Below, piece by piece: positions 14,764 through 22,073 of a stretch of DNA of 38,051 nt. Each line of letters opens with the position of its first letter. Positions within the stretch are counted from its first letter, which is position 1. The position numbers and the translations under genes were made by a program. Source of the DNA: Nitrososphaeraceae archaeon (lineage in GTDB: Archaea; Thermoproteota; Nitrososphaeria; Nitrososphaerales; Nitrososphaeraceae); assembly GCA_021325295.1 (NCBI GenBank), contig JAJPHM010000058.1, forward strand, positions 1-38,051, given 5' to 3'. A model generated the notes under the pieces. It was given only the letters and a program-made list of their open reading frames with translations. It did no database searches and was not told where the DNA came from.

Positions 14764-14842
14764 CATCCTTCGACCTGCAACACTATCCAAGAGTGCAACA
14801 GCCGAGCAAAAATGGCTAGCCACTCGTTATTGCAACGGAACT
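14764..14842 (-). repeat. Right terminal inverted repeat
   Basis: Inverted copy of 14007-14087; 14791-14842 matches perfectly. Confidence 0.85.
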
Positions 14843-14850
14843 TGTTTAAA
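14843..14850 (+). repeat. 8-bp target-site duplication, right copy
   Basis: TGTTTAAA follows the right inverted repeat without a gap and equals 13999-14006. Confidence 0.75.
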
Positions 14851-14854
14851 GAAA

Positions 14855-14863
14855 ATTTATAAA
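14855..14863 (+). promoter_or_regulatory. TATA box for the RHH/PIN toxin-antitoxin pair
   Basis: ATTTATAAA is centred about 28 bases before the ATG at 14887 and only five bases from the transposon's right target duplication. It favours the ATG at 14887, probably leaderless, over the in-frame ATG at 14866, which lies too close to the TATA box. Confidence 0.55.
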
Positions 14864-14886
14864 CGATGTTTTGTATATATGCCGTC

Positions 14887-15174
14887 ATGACGTCAAAACT
14901 CACAGTTTATGTCGATGACTCTCTAAAGAGGCTAATCAAAGAAACCTCTGGAAACAGAAAGATAAGTGAAATTGTGAGTGAAGCGCTCGAATCTTATCTT
15001 TCGGCCAGCTCGATTAGCTACTTCAAAGTTCCAGGCGGCAGCAAGAAGCCTAACTCTGTTGCCACTGGCGAATTGCCATCACTTTCCGAGGTCAAGAAGC
15101 GAAGGCCAAAAGCGACTGGTTCCTCCGCAGAAATAATTGCCAGTCAGAGAAGAGACAGGAAAGAAAAATGCTAG
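14887..15174 (+). CDS. Ribbon-helix-helix antitoxin (VapB-like)
   Basis: From the ATG at 14887 the protein is 95 residues. Its N-terminus is a ribbon-helix-helix fold: strand KLTVYVDDSLKRLIKETS, then helix KISEIVSEALESYLS. The rest is a basic, flexible tail (VKKRRPKATG, IASQRRDRKEKC) likely to bind the toxin. An in-frame upstream ATG at 14866 adds seven residues but is less likely given the TATA box. Its 3' end overlaps the start of the PIN toxin gene by 7 bases. Antitoxins of this type repress their own operon as dimers. Confidence 0.9.
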   Translation: MTSKLTVYVDDSLKRLIKETSGNRKISEIVSEALESYLSASSISYFKVPGGSKKPNSVATGELPSLSEVKKRRPKATGSSAEIIASQRRDRKEKC

Positions 15175-15656
15175 TTTATCTTGACAGCAGTGCGATAGTA
15201 AAGAGGTACATTGAAGAGAAAGGCTCAGAGGCAATAGATACTGTGTATGCAAGCATTGAACAAGACGGCAACAATAGGGCTGCCCTTTCAATATGGAATC
15301 TTGGAGAAGTAATTGGAGCTATCGATACAAGGCGACAAAGGGGAGACATTGATGAAAAATCTATGGATGATGCCATAAGGCTCTTTGCAGGAGAGACAAA
15401 AAAGTTCGTTGCAATGAGGCGGTTAATTGTTTTACCAATAACAGGTAGGCTGCTTGAGCAGTGCAGAGAACTGGTTGTGAAACATCACATCTATCAAGCC
15501 GATGCATTGCAATTGGCCGCTGCAAGATATTCTGATTCGATGCTTCTGATAACGGCTGACAAGAGACTAGCGGATTGCGCAAAAGTGGAGGGAATTGAAG
15601 TCGCAAATCCAGAAAAAGACAGCCAAAAGATAGTAGCCGCACTTGGCGGCGCTTGA
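15168..15656 (+). CDS. PIN-domain ribonuclease toxin (VapC-like)
   Basis: This 162-residue protein has an intact PIN active site: D6 in LVYLDSSAIVKRY, E47 in LGEVIG, D112 in IYQADALQLAAAR and D131 in LITADKRLA. The order and spacing match VapC ribonucleases. The start ATG lies inside the end of the antitoxin gene. In contrast to the PIN genes near 2100 and 26743, this one reads cleanly to a normal C-terminus (VEGIEVANPEKDSQKI). Confidence 0.93.
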   Translation: MLVYLDSSAIVKRYIEEKGSEAIDTVYASIEQDGNNRAALSIWNLGEVIGAIDTRRQRGDIDEKSMDDAIRLFAGETKKFVAMRRLIVLPITGRLLEQCRELVVKHHIYQADALQLAAARYSDSMLLITADKRLADCAKVEGIEVANPEKDSQKIVAALGGA

Positions 15657-15743
15657 TATGATATCACCTGTATCCACAAGGTTCGTTTGCAGTCTGAAAA
15701 TTCCTGCTGGGACTTTGGTTTGAAATGGTTTTGTAAGGCAGTC

Positions 15744-15764
15744 TGTAGCTTGCAAGACATACAA
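15744..15764 (+). repeat. 21-bp direct repeat, copy 2 (other copy 9112-9132)
   Basis: Exact copy of the sequence at 9112-9132, about 35 bases before the ATG at 15799 that opens the MoxR/VWA cluster. It includes the palindromic core CTTGCAAG. Confidence 0.7.
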
Positions 15765-15798
15765 AGTCCAATATGAAAAGAACGCCATTTTGTTGCGG

Positions 15799-16290
15799 AT
15801 GAAAGAAGATCCGCAGGTGCTGTCTGAGGAGCATGCAGGGAACCAGCAGAACCCTGATGACATCTTGCTTTCACAGATAGATTCGCTTGTGGATCAGACC
15901 ATCCAGATATACGAGCTGACCTCCAAGGAATCAGAGATAATCGAGCAGATAAGCTCGTCAATTTCTATTCTTCTGCGAACACTAAAAGTCTCGCTTCAGA
16001 TCCCAAATACAATATTTCAGAACGACTATCCGTCTATAAAAAGTGCAATTCTCAACAATGGTGGAGACATCATAATACTGCAAGGCGATGGCAACATTGT
16101 CACCAAAAAGCTGCGTGACTTGGGAAGCCAGCAGGTATTGCAGGTTATGAACGCCATAGTTCCAAAGCTCAGTGAAAATGCAAGCACCATGAAATCAGAG
16201 ATTACAGAAAGAATGGGCATGCTGTCAAGGATCGTCAAGCAGCTAAAGCGTGTACAGACCCAGCCCATCAAAAACGAGATGCAGATTTAG
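15799..16290 (+). CDS. Uncharacterised helical protein, first gene of the MoxR/VWA cluster
   Basis: I do not recognise the family. The ATG at 15799 gives 163 residues; an in-frame TTG at 15790 is possible. The sequence is largely helical, with heptad-like regions (ILLSQIDSLVDQTIQIYELT, SEIIEQISSSISILLRTLK) and a middle segment containing GGDIIILQGDGNIVTKKL. The C-terminal helix is amphipathic (MLSRIVKQLKRVQTQ). No signal peptide or membrane segment is seen. It is followed after 17 bases by the next gene, with a GGTGAT Shine-Dalgarno-like site between, so the two are probably an operon. It may be a structural or adaptor subunit used with the downstream ATPase. Confidence 0.75.
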   Translation: MKEDPQVLSEEHAGNQQNPDDILLSQIDSLVDQTIQIYELTSKESEIIEQISSSISILLRTLKVSLQIPNTIFQNDYPSIKSAILNNGGDIIILQGDGNIVTKKLRDLGSQQVLQVMNAIVPKLSENASTMKSEITERMGMLSRIVKQLKRVQTQPIKNEMQI

Positions 16291-16307
16291 AAAGGTGATA
16301 TTCAAAG

Positions 16308-16985
16308 ATGGTCCAGCTGCAGCCTGCAATACAGATTCACTCATTTGAGAATTTTGGCACACTGCATGATCACATGCAGGCGCTAAAAAGCAAATACTCT
16401 GACCTGTTGCAAAGCTACGAGCAGGTTCTTGGAAATATACTTCGGGCACCTCCCGAAGACGGCTCTGATACACAAAGCGACAGACAAGAATGGGCTCAGG
16501 AAATCCGCATAAGCCTGGCAGGTCAAGGTAACAGTTCGATAAAAGGTAAGGGAAAAGACAAGGATAAGGAAAAGAAGAGCGACAAGGCAAAAGAAAAGCC
16601 AAAGGATAAAGATAAAGACAATGACAAAAAGCAGATCTCTCTTTTCAAGTCGTTTGGAAAGGAGAAAGGCAGACAGTCAGAGGAGGATTCAGCCAACTGG
16701 ATCCAGCTTGACCCAATATCCATCTTTGTAGGTGAGAAAAACAAAGGGCTTGCAGAACTCTATTTTGATTCGGTAAATCAGCTCAAAGAATCACTTGGCA
16801 CGATAGAGAAGGCCATATCGATATGCGATATACTCAAGGCAAGGACGACCATGGGCTCAAATGTTTCAATCATAGTCTCATTTGTCAATGATATCCCTGT
16901 CAAAGTGGTGCTAAAGCAGAAAGATAAAAGCGAGCTGAAAAAATACTCGTTTACTTCAGATTTTATGATTTCCCTTGCAAGGTAG
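16308..16985 (+). CDS. Uncharacterised protein with Lys/Asp-rich linker, second gene of the MoxR/VWA cluster
   Basis: The 225-residue protein has three parts. Residues 1-46 are helical (LHDHMQALKSKYSDLLQSYE). Residues about 75-125 form a highly charged, low-complexity linker built from K, D and E (GKGKDKDKEKKSDKAKEK). The C-terminal part is a compact alpha/beta domain (LDPISIFVGEKNKGLAELYF, IVSFVNDIPVKVVLKQKDK). Function is unknown. GGTGAT lies about 8 bases before the ATG. The last 23 bases overlap the convergent gene on the other strand. Position and orientation tie it to the gene at 15799; whether it is also co-transcribed with the MoxR gene at 17723 is unclear because a minus-strand gene lies between. 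Confidence 0.75.
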   Translation: MVQLQPAIQIHSFENFGTLHDHMQALKSKYSDLLQSYEQVLGNILRAPPEDGSDTQSDRQEWAQEIRISLAGQGNSSIKGKGKDKDKEKKSDKAKEKPKDKDKDNDKKQISLFKSFGKEKGRQSEEDSANWIQLDPISIFVGEKNKGLAELYFDSVNQLKESLGTIEKAISICDILKARTTMGSNVSIIVSFVNDIPVKVVLKQKDKSELKKYSFTSDFMISLAR

Positions 16986-17634
16986 GCTTGGTTTCTTTCG
17001 CTGCAGTCTTTGTGCCGGCAGCCGATGTTGTTGCTGTTAGGGTTGGAGTCGGCGTTGGAGTTGGAGGTGTAACATTGTTCTGACCGGTTGTAGAAGAGGC
17101 CGGGCTTGAATCTGATTTTTTGTCGCCATCGCTACTTGCGACCTTGCCAGTGCCATGCTCTGATGCCGGAGTTGCAGGCACCTGATTTTCTTGGGTAGAA
17201 TCTCGCTGTTTGAGGTCTGCCACTGTGTCGTTTAGAGCTGTAAGTCGAGGATAGGAGCCTGCAGTGATGCCAGCCAGCATAAACACAGACGGGTATAGTC
17301 TCTGGTAGATAATGTCAACTATCTTTGGAAGCTTGGAGCCGTTGTTTTTGCCTGCTGCCATCAACGCTTCAAAATCTGCAGAGCTTCCGACGATGCTGCA
17401 TGCACCGCGGAACTCGTATGTCATGAGGTTCACGCTATCGTTCATGGTAAGAAGGTAAGACATGACAAGCTGGTTGTCTCGACGGGACTCTTCATCAATC
17501 TTGGCCGAAACATGAAAGTTACCCGGCAGCATTGTTGAAGTTTCTTGCATGCCTGCCTGTTTCTTTTTTGACGCAAATATGCTATTAACCTGGAGCTCGA
17601 CCTGCGGCTCTGACGATATGGACGGAGAAGACAT
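16963..17634 (-). CDS. Protein with SecB-like N-terminal domain and Pro/Thr-rich tail (tentative)
   Basis: The 223-residue product has an N-terminal domain of about 150 residues and a disordered tail rich in S, T, P and A (TPPTPTPTPTLTATTSAAG). The domain starts with VELQVNSIFASKKK, has strands MSYLLTMNDSVNLMTYEFRG and a helix IVDIIYQRLYPSVFMLAGIT ending in SYPRLTALN. The 'strand-rich part, then helix with L-Y/F-P, then P-x-L' order resembles the chaperone SecB, which binds unfolded preproteins. The resemblance is weak and by eye only. It is transcribed toward the gene at 16308, overlapping it tail-to-tail by 23 bases, and is divergent from the MoxR gene with an 88-base shared promoter region. 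Confidence 0.6.
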   Translation of the reverse strand: MSSPSISSEPQVELQVNSIFASKKKQAGMQETSTMLPGNFHVSAKIDEESRRDNQLVMSYLLTMNDSVNLMTYEFRGACSIVGSSADFEALMAAGKNNGSKLPKIVDIIYQRLYPSVFMLAGITAGSYPRLTALNDTVADLKQRDSTQENQVPATPASEHGTGKVASSDGDKKSDSSPASSTTGQNNVTPPTPTPTPTLTATTSAAGTKTAAKETKPTLQGKS

Positions 17635-17722
17635 ATTCCAGGCTAAGCTAAACTGGTTGCACTCGAAAGCAGTATGCGTGTAACCTTTCCTTACATACTA
17701 GCGGATTAGTATCGTAGATGCA

Positions 17723-18811
17723 ATGAGATGCTCAATGGATTATGTGGCTAATTCTTCTAATGGTAGTGGAAATGGTCAGAGACATGGCCAGAAATCGAGG
17801 CAGATAACCCGCCTCCGCACTTTTAAACAGTCATCGCGAATTACACTGGAAATTGCAAGGCTCAGAAACTACGAATCGCCGCTCAAAAAAAAGTACAATG
17901 TGGCGCAGTACGAGCTTGCTCAGGGATATTCTGCTTCTGATGCATTTGCTCGCCTGATCCCGTCGCATACGCCAGAGTATGTAGACAAGGGAGAAAATTA
18001 TGTCGAGCGAATAATGCGAGCGCTGTATTATTTCAAGCAGTGTGCTCTGATAGGCCCCAGTGGGACAGGCAAGACCCACCTGGCGTATTTGATTGCTGAA
18101 ATTGCAGGCCTGCCTCTCTGGGAGATAAATTGCGGACTTCAGACATCGTCGTTTGATCTTTTTGGAAGGTACATCGGTCTTGGAAAAGAAAACTGGGTTG
18201 ATGGGCAGATTGTGGCATGGTGCAGAAACGGCGGCATACTGTACCTTGACGAGGCCAACATGATGAAGCAGGATGTTGCCACCAGGCTGAATCCGCTGCT
18301 AGATACAAGAGGACATATTGTGCTTACAGAAAAGGATAACGAGATCATACCCCGCCACCCTCAGGGCTATGTCATCATCAGCATGAACCCGTTCTCTGTT
18401 GAGTTTGCCGGCACAAAGCCCCTCAATGCGGCATTTCGAAGAAGAATGAGTGTATGGATCAACTTTGATTACCTGAGCACTGGCTCAAAGATAAGCGAAG
18501 ACGAAGCTTTGCTGATCCAGCACAAGGCAGGAGTTTCTCCAGGAGTTGCAGCAAGAATTGTCAGAGCTGCCGCTATGCTTCGAAGTGACTACAAAAAAGG
18601 CGAGATTCCATATGCTCCGTCTGTCGGGGACCTGGTAAACTGGGCCATTCTTGTCGCCGACGGGCTTGACATAATGCGCGCTGCCGAGGAGACCATAATT
18701 TCAATGACAAGCGACGACCTGTCGGTTCAGGAAATTGTCAGGCAGATAATAGCACGGTCAGCCAGGCAGGAGCAGCCCGGTTATGAATCGGTTGCAAAGG
18801 CTGCCGCGTAA
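17723..18811 (+). CDS. MoxR-family AAA+ ATPase
   Basis: This 362-residue protein has the MoxR/CbbQ/NorQ-type AAA+ core: Walker A GPSGTGKT (residues 111-118), Walker B ILYLDEAN (172-179), sensor 1 asparagine in VIISMNPF (N222) and arginine fingers in AAFRRRM (239-241). MoxR ATPases act as chaperones that remodel or insert cofactors into partner complexes, always with a VWA-domain protein. The VWA partner follows immediately with no spacer: the TAA stop is followed directly by ATG. The N-terminal 40 residues are basic and low-complexity; an internal ATG five codons in is an alternative start. Confidence 0.95.
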   Translation: MRCSMDYVANSSNGSGNGQRHGQKSRQITRLRTFKQSSRITLEIARLRNYESPLKKKYNVAQYELAQGYSASDAFARLIPSHTPEYVDKGENYVERIMRALYYFKQCALIGPSGTGKTHLAYLIAEIAGLPLWEINCGLQTSSFDLFGRYIGLGKENWVDGQIVAWCRNGGILYLDEANMMKQDVATRLNPLLDTRGHIVLTEKDNEIIPRHPQGYVIISMNPFSVEFAGTKPLNAAFRRRMSVWINFDYLSTGSKISEDEALLIQHKAGVSPGVAARIVRAAAMLRSDYKKGEIPYAPSVGDLVNWAILVADGLDIMRAAEETIISMTSDDLSVQEIVRQIIARSARQEQPGYESVAKAAA

Positions 18812-20578
18812 ATGACCAGCTCTTTTCATTCTATGCTGCATAGCATCTTTCTGGCTATGCAGCCAGACCAGCTGGGTGGCGCCAGGCTGCTGTACCCGAT
18901 AGGCGACGATTACCCCTTTGTAAAAATAGCTTCAAACGTATTTGACTGCGCTGTAGGAATACCGGCGATAAATATACAGAAAGATGGAGAAAAGGGCCTT
19001 GTCCGTTATGGCAGTTTTATTTTTGAAGATAGCGACTTTGGCGGAGCGCTTGCAGTCAGAATTGCCCTTGCAACTGCTGCACTTTTGAGCGGAAAATCGT
19101 TCCTTGGCTGGTTCTACAAAGATCCACTGAGCGCGTGGCTCGACTCAAAGCAAGATAGCCTGAGGGCCAGCTATGCTGCCAATGTCATGCTTGATTTTCT
19201 GGCCAGAAAGAGGATAGAATCGGAAATCGGTGCAAACGTCTATCAAGGCACAGTCAGGCTGGCAGATACTGTAGCGGCATTCCTGCTTGATTTCAAGTCT
19301 GCCAACATCTCCCAAGCTATGCAGTCATGCATGGCCTCTATCATGCTTCTGAACTCATGTCCAGGCCTGTCCCGCCCAATTCTTGCGCCTGCCCTGGATT
19401 TTGCCTCAAAGCTTGGCCAAGCAGAAAAGACTTGGGTAGGATTTCATGACATCTGGGCAAAGACCACAGGCCTGAAAAAGAAAATAGAGGACATCTGGCC
19501 CCAGATGGCAGAGTTTGCAGATGGTATTTACTCTGCGGCTGAAAAAATACCCGGAGTCTGGCATCAGGTGTACCTGCCGTATTCAAACACATTGTTGTCC
19601 GGCAACGAAAGATCTACATCCATATTCTGCACAAGGGCAAAGATTGTAACCCAGCAGGAGTTTGAAGACTATGCCAGCACGATCGACGGCAAAATTGATT
19701 GGCGAAATCCCATTCTAAATGGCGCAGACTCTGCCGACCCTGCAGAATTGTTCTTTCAACTGGCAAGGGAGCAGAAAAGAAAGGATGCAGTTCAACAAAA
19801 ACTGCTGCGAGCTTGTAGGGGTTTGAATTTTAATTCTGTAGGCTTTCCGGTCGGAGATTATGTCAACTATCGCAGGCTAATTGCAGAACTGATGCCGCAG
19901 ATAAAATCGCTTGTCAGCCAGGCCAGGATGCACCGGACGTATTCGTCTGATGACCAGAGTAAAGAAAGCGGCAATGTCGACCTGCCCATTGCAGTCCAGG
20001 CTGTTGCAAGCCAACAGGCCAGAGACGACATGTTCTTCAGGGACGACCTCATAGAGAAAAATGAATCTTGGACCATACTCGTGGATTCAAGCCAGAGCAT
20101 CGGCAGCTCAACCGAAAGCCTCAGGGCCCTGCTTGTATGCCTTGCAGAGGCTGCCAAAGACGTGCTTGGTGCCACCAACTGGGCGATATACTCCTTTTCC
20201 GACAGGCTTCTTTGCATCAAGGATTTCAGCGAGCCATTTGGAGATGAAGTGAGGGCAAGAATCGGCGGGCTGAGCCCGTCTGGTCTTTCCTACATACCCG
20301 ATGCAATAAGGGCAGCAGGGAACCTTTTGTCGCAAAATTCTATGGACAGAAACTATAGCATACTGGTTTCAGATGGCTTTGCAACAGGTTACCCCGGAAT
20401 AGAAAGGGAATTTTCCATCTCTGTTACAGAGTCGGCCAGGCGGGGCATGGACCTTGCGGCTGTTGGGCTTGGCAGCGCCAAGATAAAGAAAGTGGTGCGA
20501 AGGTCCACCTATGTAAACAACCCCCTTGCAGTGGTCAAGGAATTTATGAAGATATACTCAGAGCTGTCGGCTGTTTGA
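18812..20578 (+). CDS. VWA-domain protein, partner of the MoxR ATPase (CoxE/NorD-like)
   Basis: The 588-residue protein has a long helical N-terminal part and a C-terminal von Willebrand A domain (about residues 415-585). The metal-ion-dependent adhesion site is present: D-x-S-x-S in ILVDSSQSIG (D425, S427, S429) and the later aspartate in ILVSDGFATG (D521). The usual MIDAS threonine region reads SGLSYIPDAI, so serine may replace it. VWA proteins of this type bridge the MoxR ATPase to its client. The start is directly after the MoxR stop codon. The client is unknown: no oxidase, dehydrogenase, nitric-oxide reductase or gas-vesicle gene is adjacent in the window. Confidence 0.93.
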   Translation: MTSSFHSMLHSIFLAMQPDQLGGARLLYPIGDDYPFVKIASNVFDCAVGIPAINIQKDGEKGLVRYGSFIFEDSDFGGALAVRIALATAALLSGKSFLGWFYKDPLSAWLDSKQDSLRASYAANVMLDFLARKRIESEIGANVYQGTVRLADTVAAFLLDFKSANISQAMQSCMASIMLLNSCPGLSRPILAPALDFASKLGQAEKTWVGFHDIWAKTTGLKKKIEDIWPQMAEFADGIYSAAEKIPGVWHQVYLPYSNTLLSGNERSTSIFCTRAKIVTQQEFEDYASTIDGKIDWRNPILNGADSADPAELFFQLAREQKRKDAVQQKLLRACRGLNFNSVGFPVGDYVNYRRLIAELMPQIKSLVSQARMHRTYSSDDQSKESGNVDLPIAVQAVASQQARDDMFFRDDLIEKNESWTILVDSSQSIGSSTESLRALLVCLAEAAKDVLGATNWAIYSFSDRLLCIKDFSEPFGDEVRARIGGLSPSGLSYIPDAIRAAGNLLSQNSMDRNYSILVSDGFATGYPGIEREFSISVTESARRGMDLAAVGLGSAKIKKVVRRSTYVNNPLAVVKEFMKIYSELSAV

Positions 20579-20727
20579 ACATCCATGATCTGTCGATTTC
20601 ACATGACAGAATTAAACTGGTATTTTGTTGCATAGTCATGAACGGCTCAAAAAAAGTCATTAATGCTAAATGTTTGTGTGTGATCAAAGCAAAAACGAAT
20701 AATAAATTATGAGTTGACTACCTTTAT

Positions 20728-20747
20728 TAGTAAGAATATTCTTACTA
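20728..20747. promoter_or_regulatory. 20-bp perfect palindrome, likely operator of the MazEF module
   Basis: TAGTAAGAATATTCTTACTA is a perfect palindrome ending 8 bases before the antitoxin ATG at 20756. A dimeric AbrB/MazE antitoxin normally binds such a site to repress its own operon. Confidence 0.75.
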
Positions 20748-20755
20748 TAATTTAG

Positions 20756-21055
20756 ATGACTTCAGCCGTCGAAATTAGAACTATAAAAGTGTCAGACAAG
20801 GGTCAGGTGTCTATCCCCAAAGATATTCGCAAGAACATGAAAATCAAAAAAGGAGACAGCTTGGTCATGATGGTAAAAGGAAGCAAAATTGTGTTGGAAA
20901 AATCTGAAAAGATAGCACTGTTGCTAGATGGAGAATTTAGAGATATTGAGGCATTCTCTGAACATTCGCTTAAAAGTGTCTGGGATAACCCATACGATGA
21001 AGTCTGGAACAAAGATAGACCGCCGGCTAGTTTTGCCGCTAAGAAGAGAAGATAA
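20756..21055 (+). CDS. AbrB/MazE-type antitoxin
   Basis: The 99-residue product has the swapped-hairpin DNA-binding domain IRTIKVSDKGQVSIPKDIRK followed by MKIKKGDSLVMMVKGSKIVL. The C-terminal half is a toxin-binding extension (FSEHSLKSVWDNPYDEVWNK), with the acidic and aromatic residues often found in MazE-type partners. It precedes a MazF/PemK toxin by 15 bases. The perfect 20-bp palindrome at 20728-20747 overlaps the expected promoter and is the likely autoregulatory site. ATG at 20756 is the first start. Confidence 0.92.
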   Translation: MTSAVEIRTIKVSDKGQVSIPKDIRKNMKIKKGDSLVMMVKGSKIVLEKSEKIALLLDGEFRDIEAFSEHSLKSVWDNPYDEVWNKDRPPASFAAKKRR

Positions 21056-21070
21056 ACAATAGAATCAAAA

Positions 21071-21439
21071 ATGTCCAGATTGAACAATAATAATAATGAC
21101 AACCCGCCATCGCAGCGGGATATTGTCCTCGTTCCTTATCCATTTTCTGATCTACATCAAGCCAAATATAGACCTGCAATAGTCATATCTAATGACACCT
21201 ACAACAAAAAATTCAAAGATTTCGTTGCCATTCCATTAACATCAAATCCCAACGCAAGAGAATATACGGTTCCTGTGACTAGCAAGGAAATGGCAGCAGG
21301 GAACCTTTCAGTGGCAAGTGTTGCAAAAGTAGACAAGATTTTCAATCTTGAGCAAAAGATGATTGTAAGAACCTATGGTCAGCTGCGCCAGGATGCTTTT
21401 GACAAAATTAAGGCCGAGCTGATTAAATTAATCAATTGA
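21071..21439 (+). CDS. MazF/PemK-family mRNA interferase toxin
   Basis: After an Asn-rich N-terminus (SRLNNNNNDNPPSQ) the product shows the MazF signature RDIVLVPYPFSDLHQAKYRP then AIVISNDTYN, with the conserved arginine of KxRPAIV. Other conserved pieces are FVAIPLTSNP and LSVASVAKVDKIFNLEQKM, the latter holding the S/T and D residues used for RNA binding and cleavage. MazF enzymes cut single-stranded mRNA at short sequences. It is 122 residues, normal for the family, and intact. It is likely cotranscribed with the antitoxin upstream. Confidence 0.93.
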   Translation: MSRLNNNNNDNPPSQRDIVLVPYPFSDLHQAKYRPAIVISNDTYNKKFKDFVAIPLTSNPNAREYTVPVTSKEMAAGNLSVASVAKVDKIFNLEQKMIVRTYGQLRQDAFDKIKAELIKLIN

Positions 21440-21526
21440 AATATTCGTTCTTATGGTGTAATTGCCCGGCATTAGTGTCATGCAAAGTTACGCAGCGCTT
21501 TTATTGCATATCGAGAGCAAGAAAAC

Positions 21527-21549
21527 CAGTTTAACAATGAATTAAACTG
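21527..21549. terminator. Inverted repeat between convergent genes
   Basis: CAGTTTAA and TTAAACTG (8-bp arms, 7-base loop) lie between the mazF stop and the convergent small gene at 21585. It may help terminate either transcript; the evidence is only its position and symmetry. Confidence 0.3.
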
Positions 21550-21584
21550 AACCAGATTCCCATTTTGTAGACGACGGCTTCTTC

Positions 21585-21845
21585 TTATATTACAGCCGCA
21601 ATCCTTTCTGACTTTATCTTGTGGTAGGTATTTGCAGTAAGCACATGAGCACCTTTTCCGATTATCTCTTCCAGCACAGATTCTATTTTTCTTATTGATG
21701 GACACCCGACTTCGTCAAGTGATATGCCCCGCTCTGTCAAGTATGATAGCAGTATGTTCTTGGGTGTCTGTCCGAGGTCGTCTAATGAGCTCTTGAACGC
21801 CAGTTGCAGCCTTTTGCTTTCTATCTGCGCTCCTTGTTTTGGCAT
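21585..21845 (-). CDS. NitrOD5-like small protein
   Basis: This 86-residue helical protein contains LQLAFKSSLDDLGQTPKNIL, then YLTERGISLDEVGCPSIRKI and ESVLEEIIGKGAHVL. The phrase 'L-x-x-x-G-I-x-L-D-E' followed by a helix and 'I-x-G-K-G-A' resembles NitrOD5, an output domain described from Nitrososphaera and often found as a stand-alone small protein. The family assignment is by memory of pattern and is tentative. It lies alone between the convergent mazF gene and the divergent TrmB gene. Confidence 0.65.
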   Translation of the reverse strand: MPKQGAQIESKRLQLAFKSSLDDLGQTPKNILLSYLTERGISLDEVGCPSIRKIESVLEEIIGKGAHVLTANTYHKIKSERIAAVI

Positions 21846-22073
21846 TTGCTTCTCTTATTGTTAGTATCAAGTGTTTAATAAATCTATTTGTCCCTTTTTG
21901 GGTCCTAGACAAAATATGCCCCCATTATCGGAGCTCGCCCGCCAAACTTTAGGAGCTCTGCGGCCAGATTCTTTATATAGACAGCTTTATCATTTTTTGG
22001 GAACTATGTCTGTCTCTTGGCTTACAACAGCTACTTTAAATAAATCTATTACAGTAGAAAGTTCGGTAAAAAT

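Larger units (their letters stand above)
14007..14842. mobile_element. 836-bp transposon-like unit with about 80-bp inverted repeats and one passenger gene
   Basis: The left arm (14007-14087) and right arm (14764-14842) are inverted copies. The outer 52 bases (14007-14058 against 14791-14842) are identical and the inner 27-29 bases differ by a few substitutions and a 2-base gap. The arms start with AGTTCCGTTGCAATAACGAG and include the palindrome TGGCTAGCCA. An 8-bp direct repeat TGTTTAAA flanks them exactly. The interior contains a single gene (14102-14566, minus strand) and no transposase, so this is a non-autonomous element moved in trans. The insertion site lies just upstream of the VapBC-like promoter at 14855. 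The family is not identified: 8-bp duplications occur in several, including IS1595 and IS66 relatives. Confidence 0.8.
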
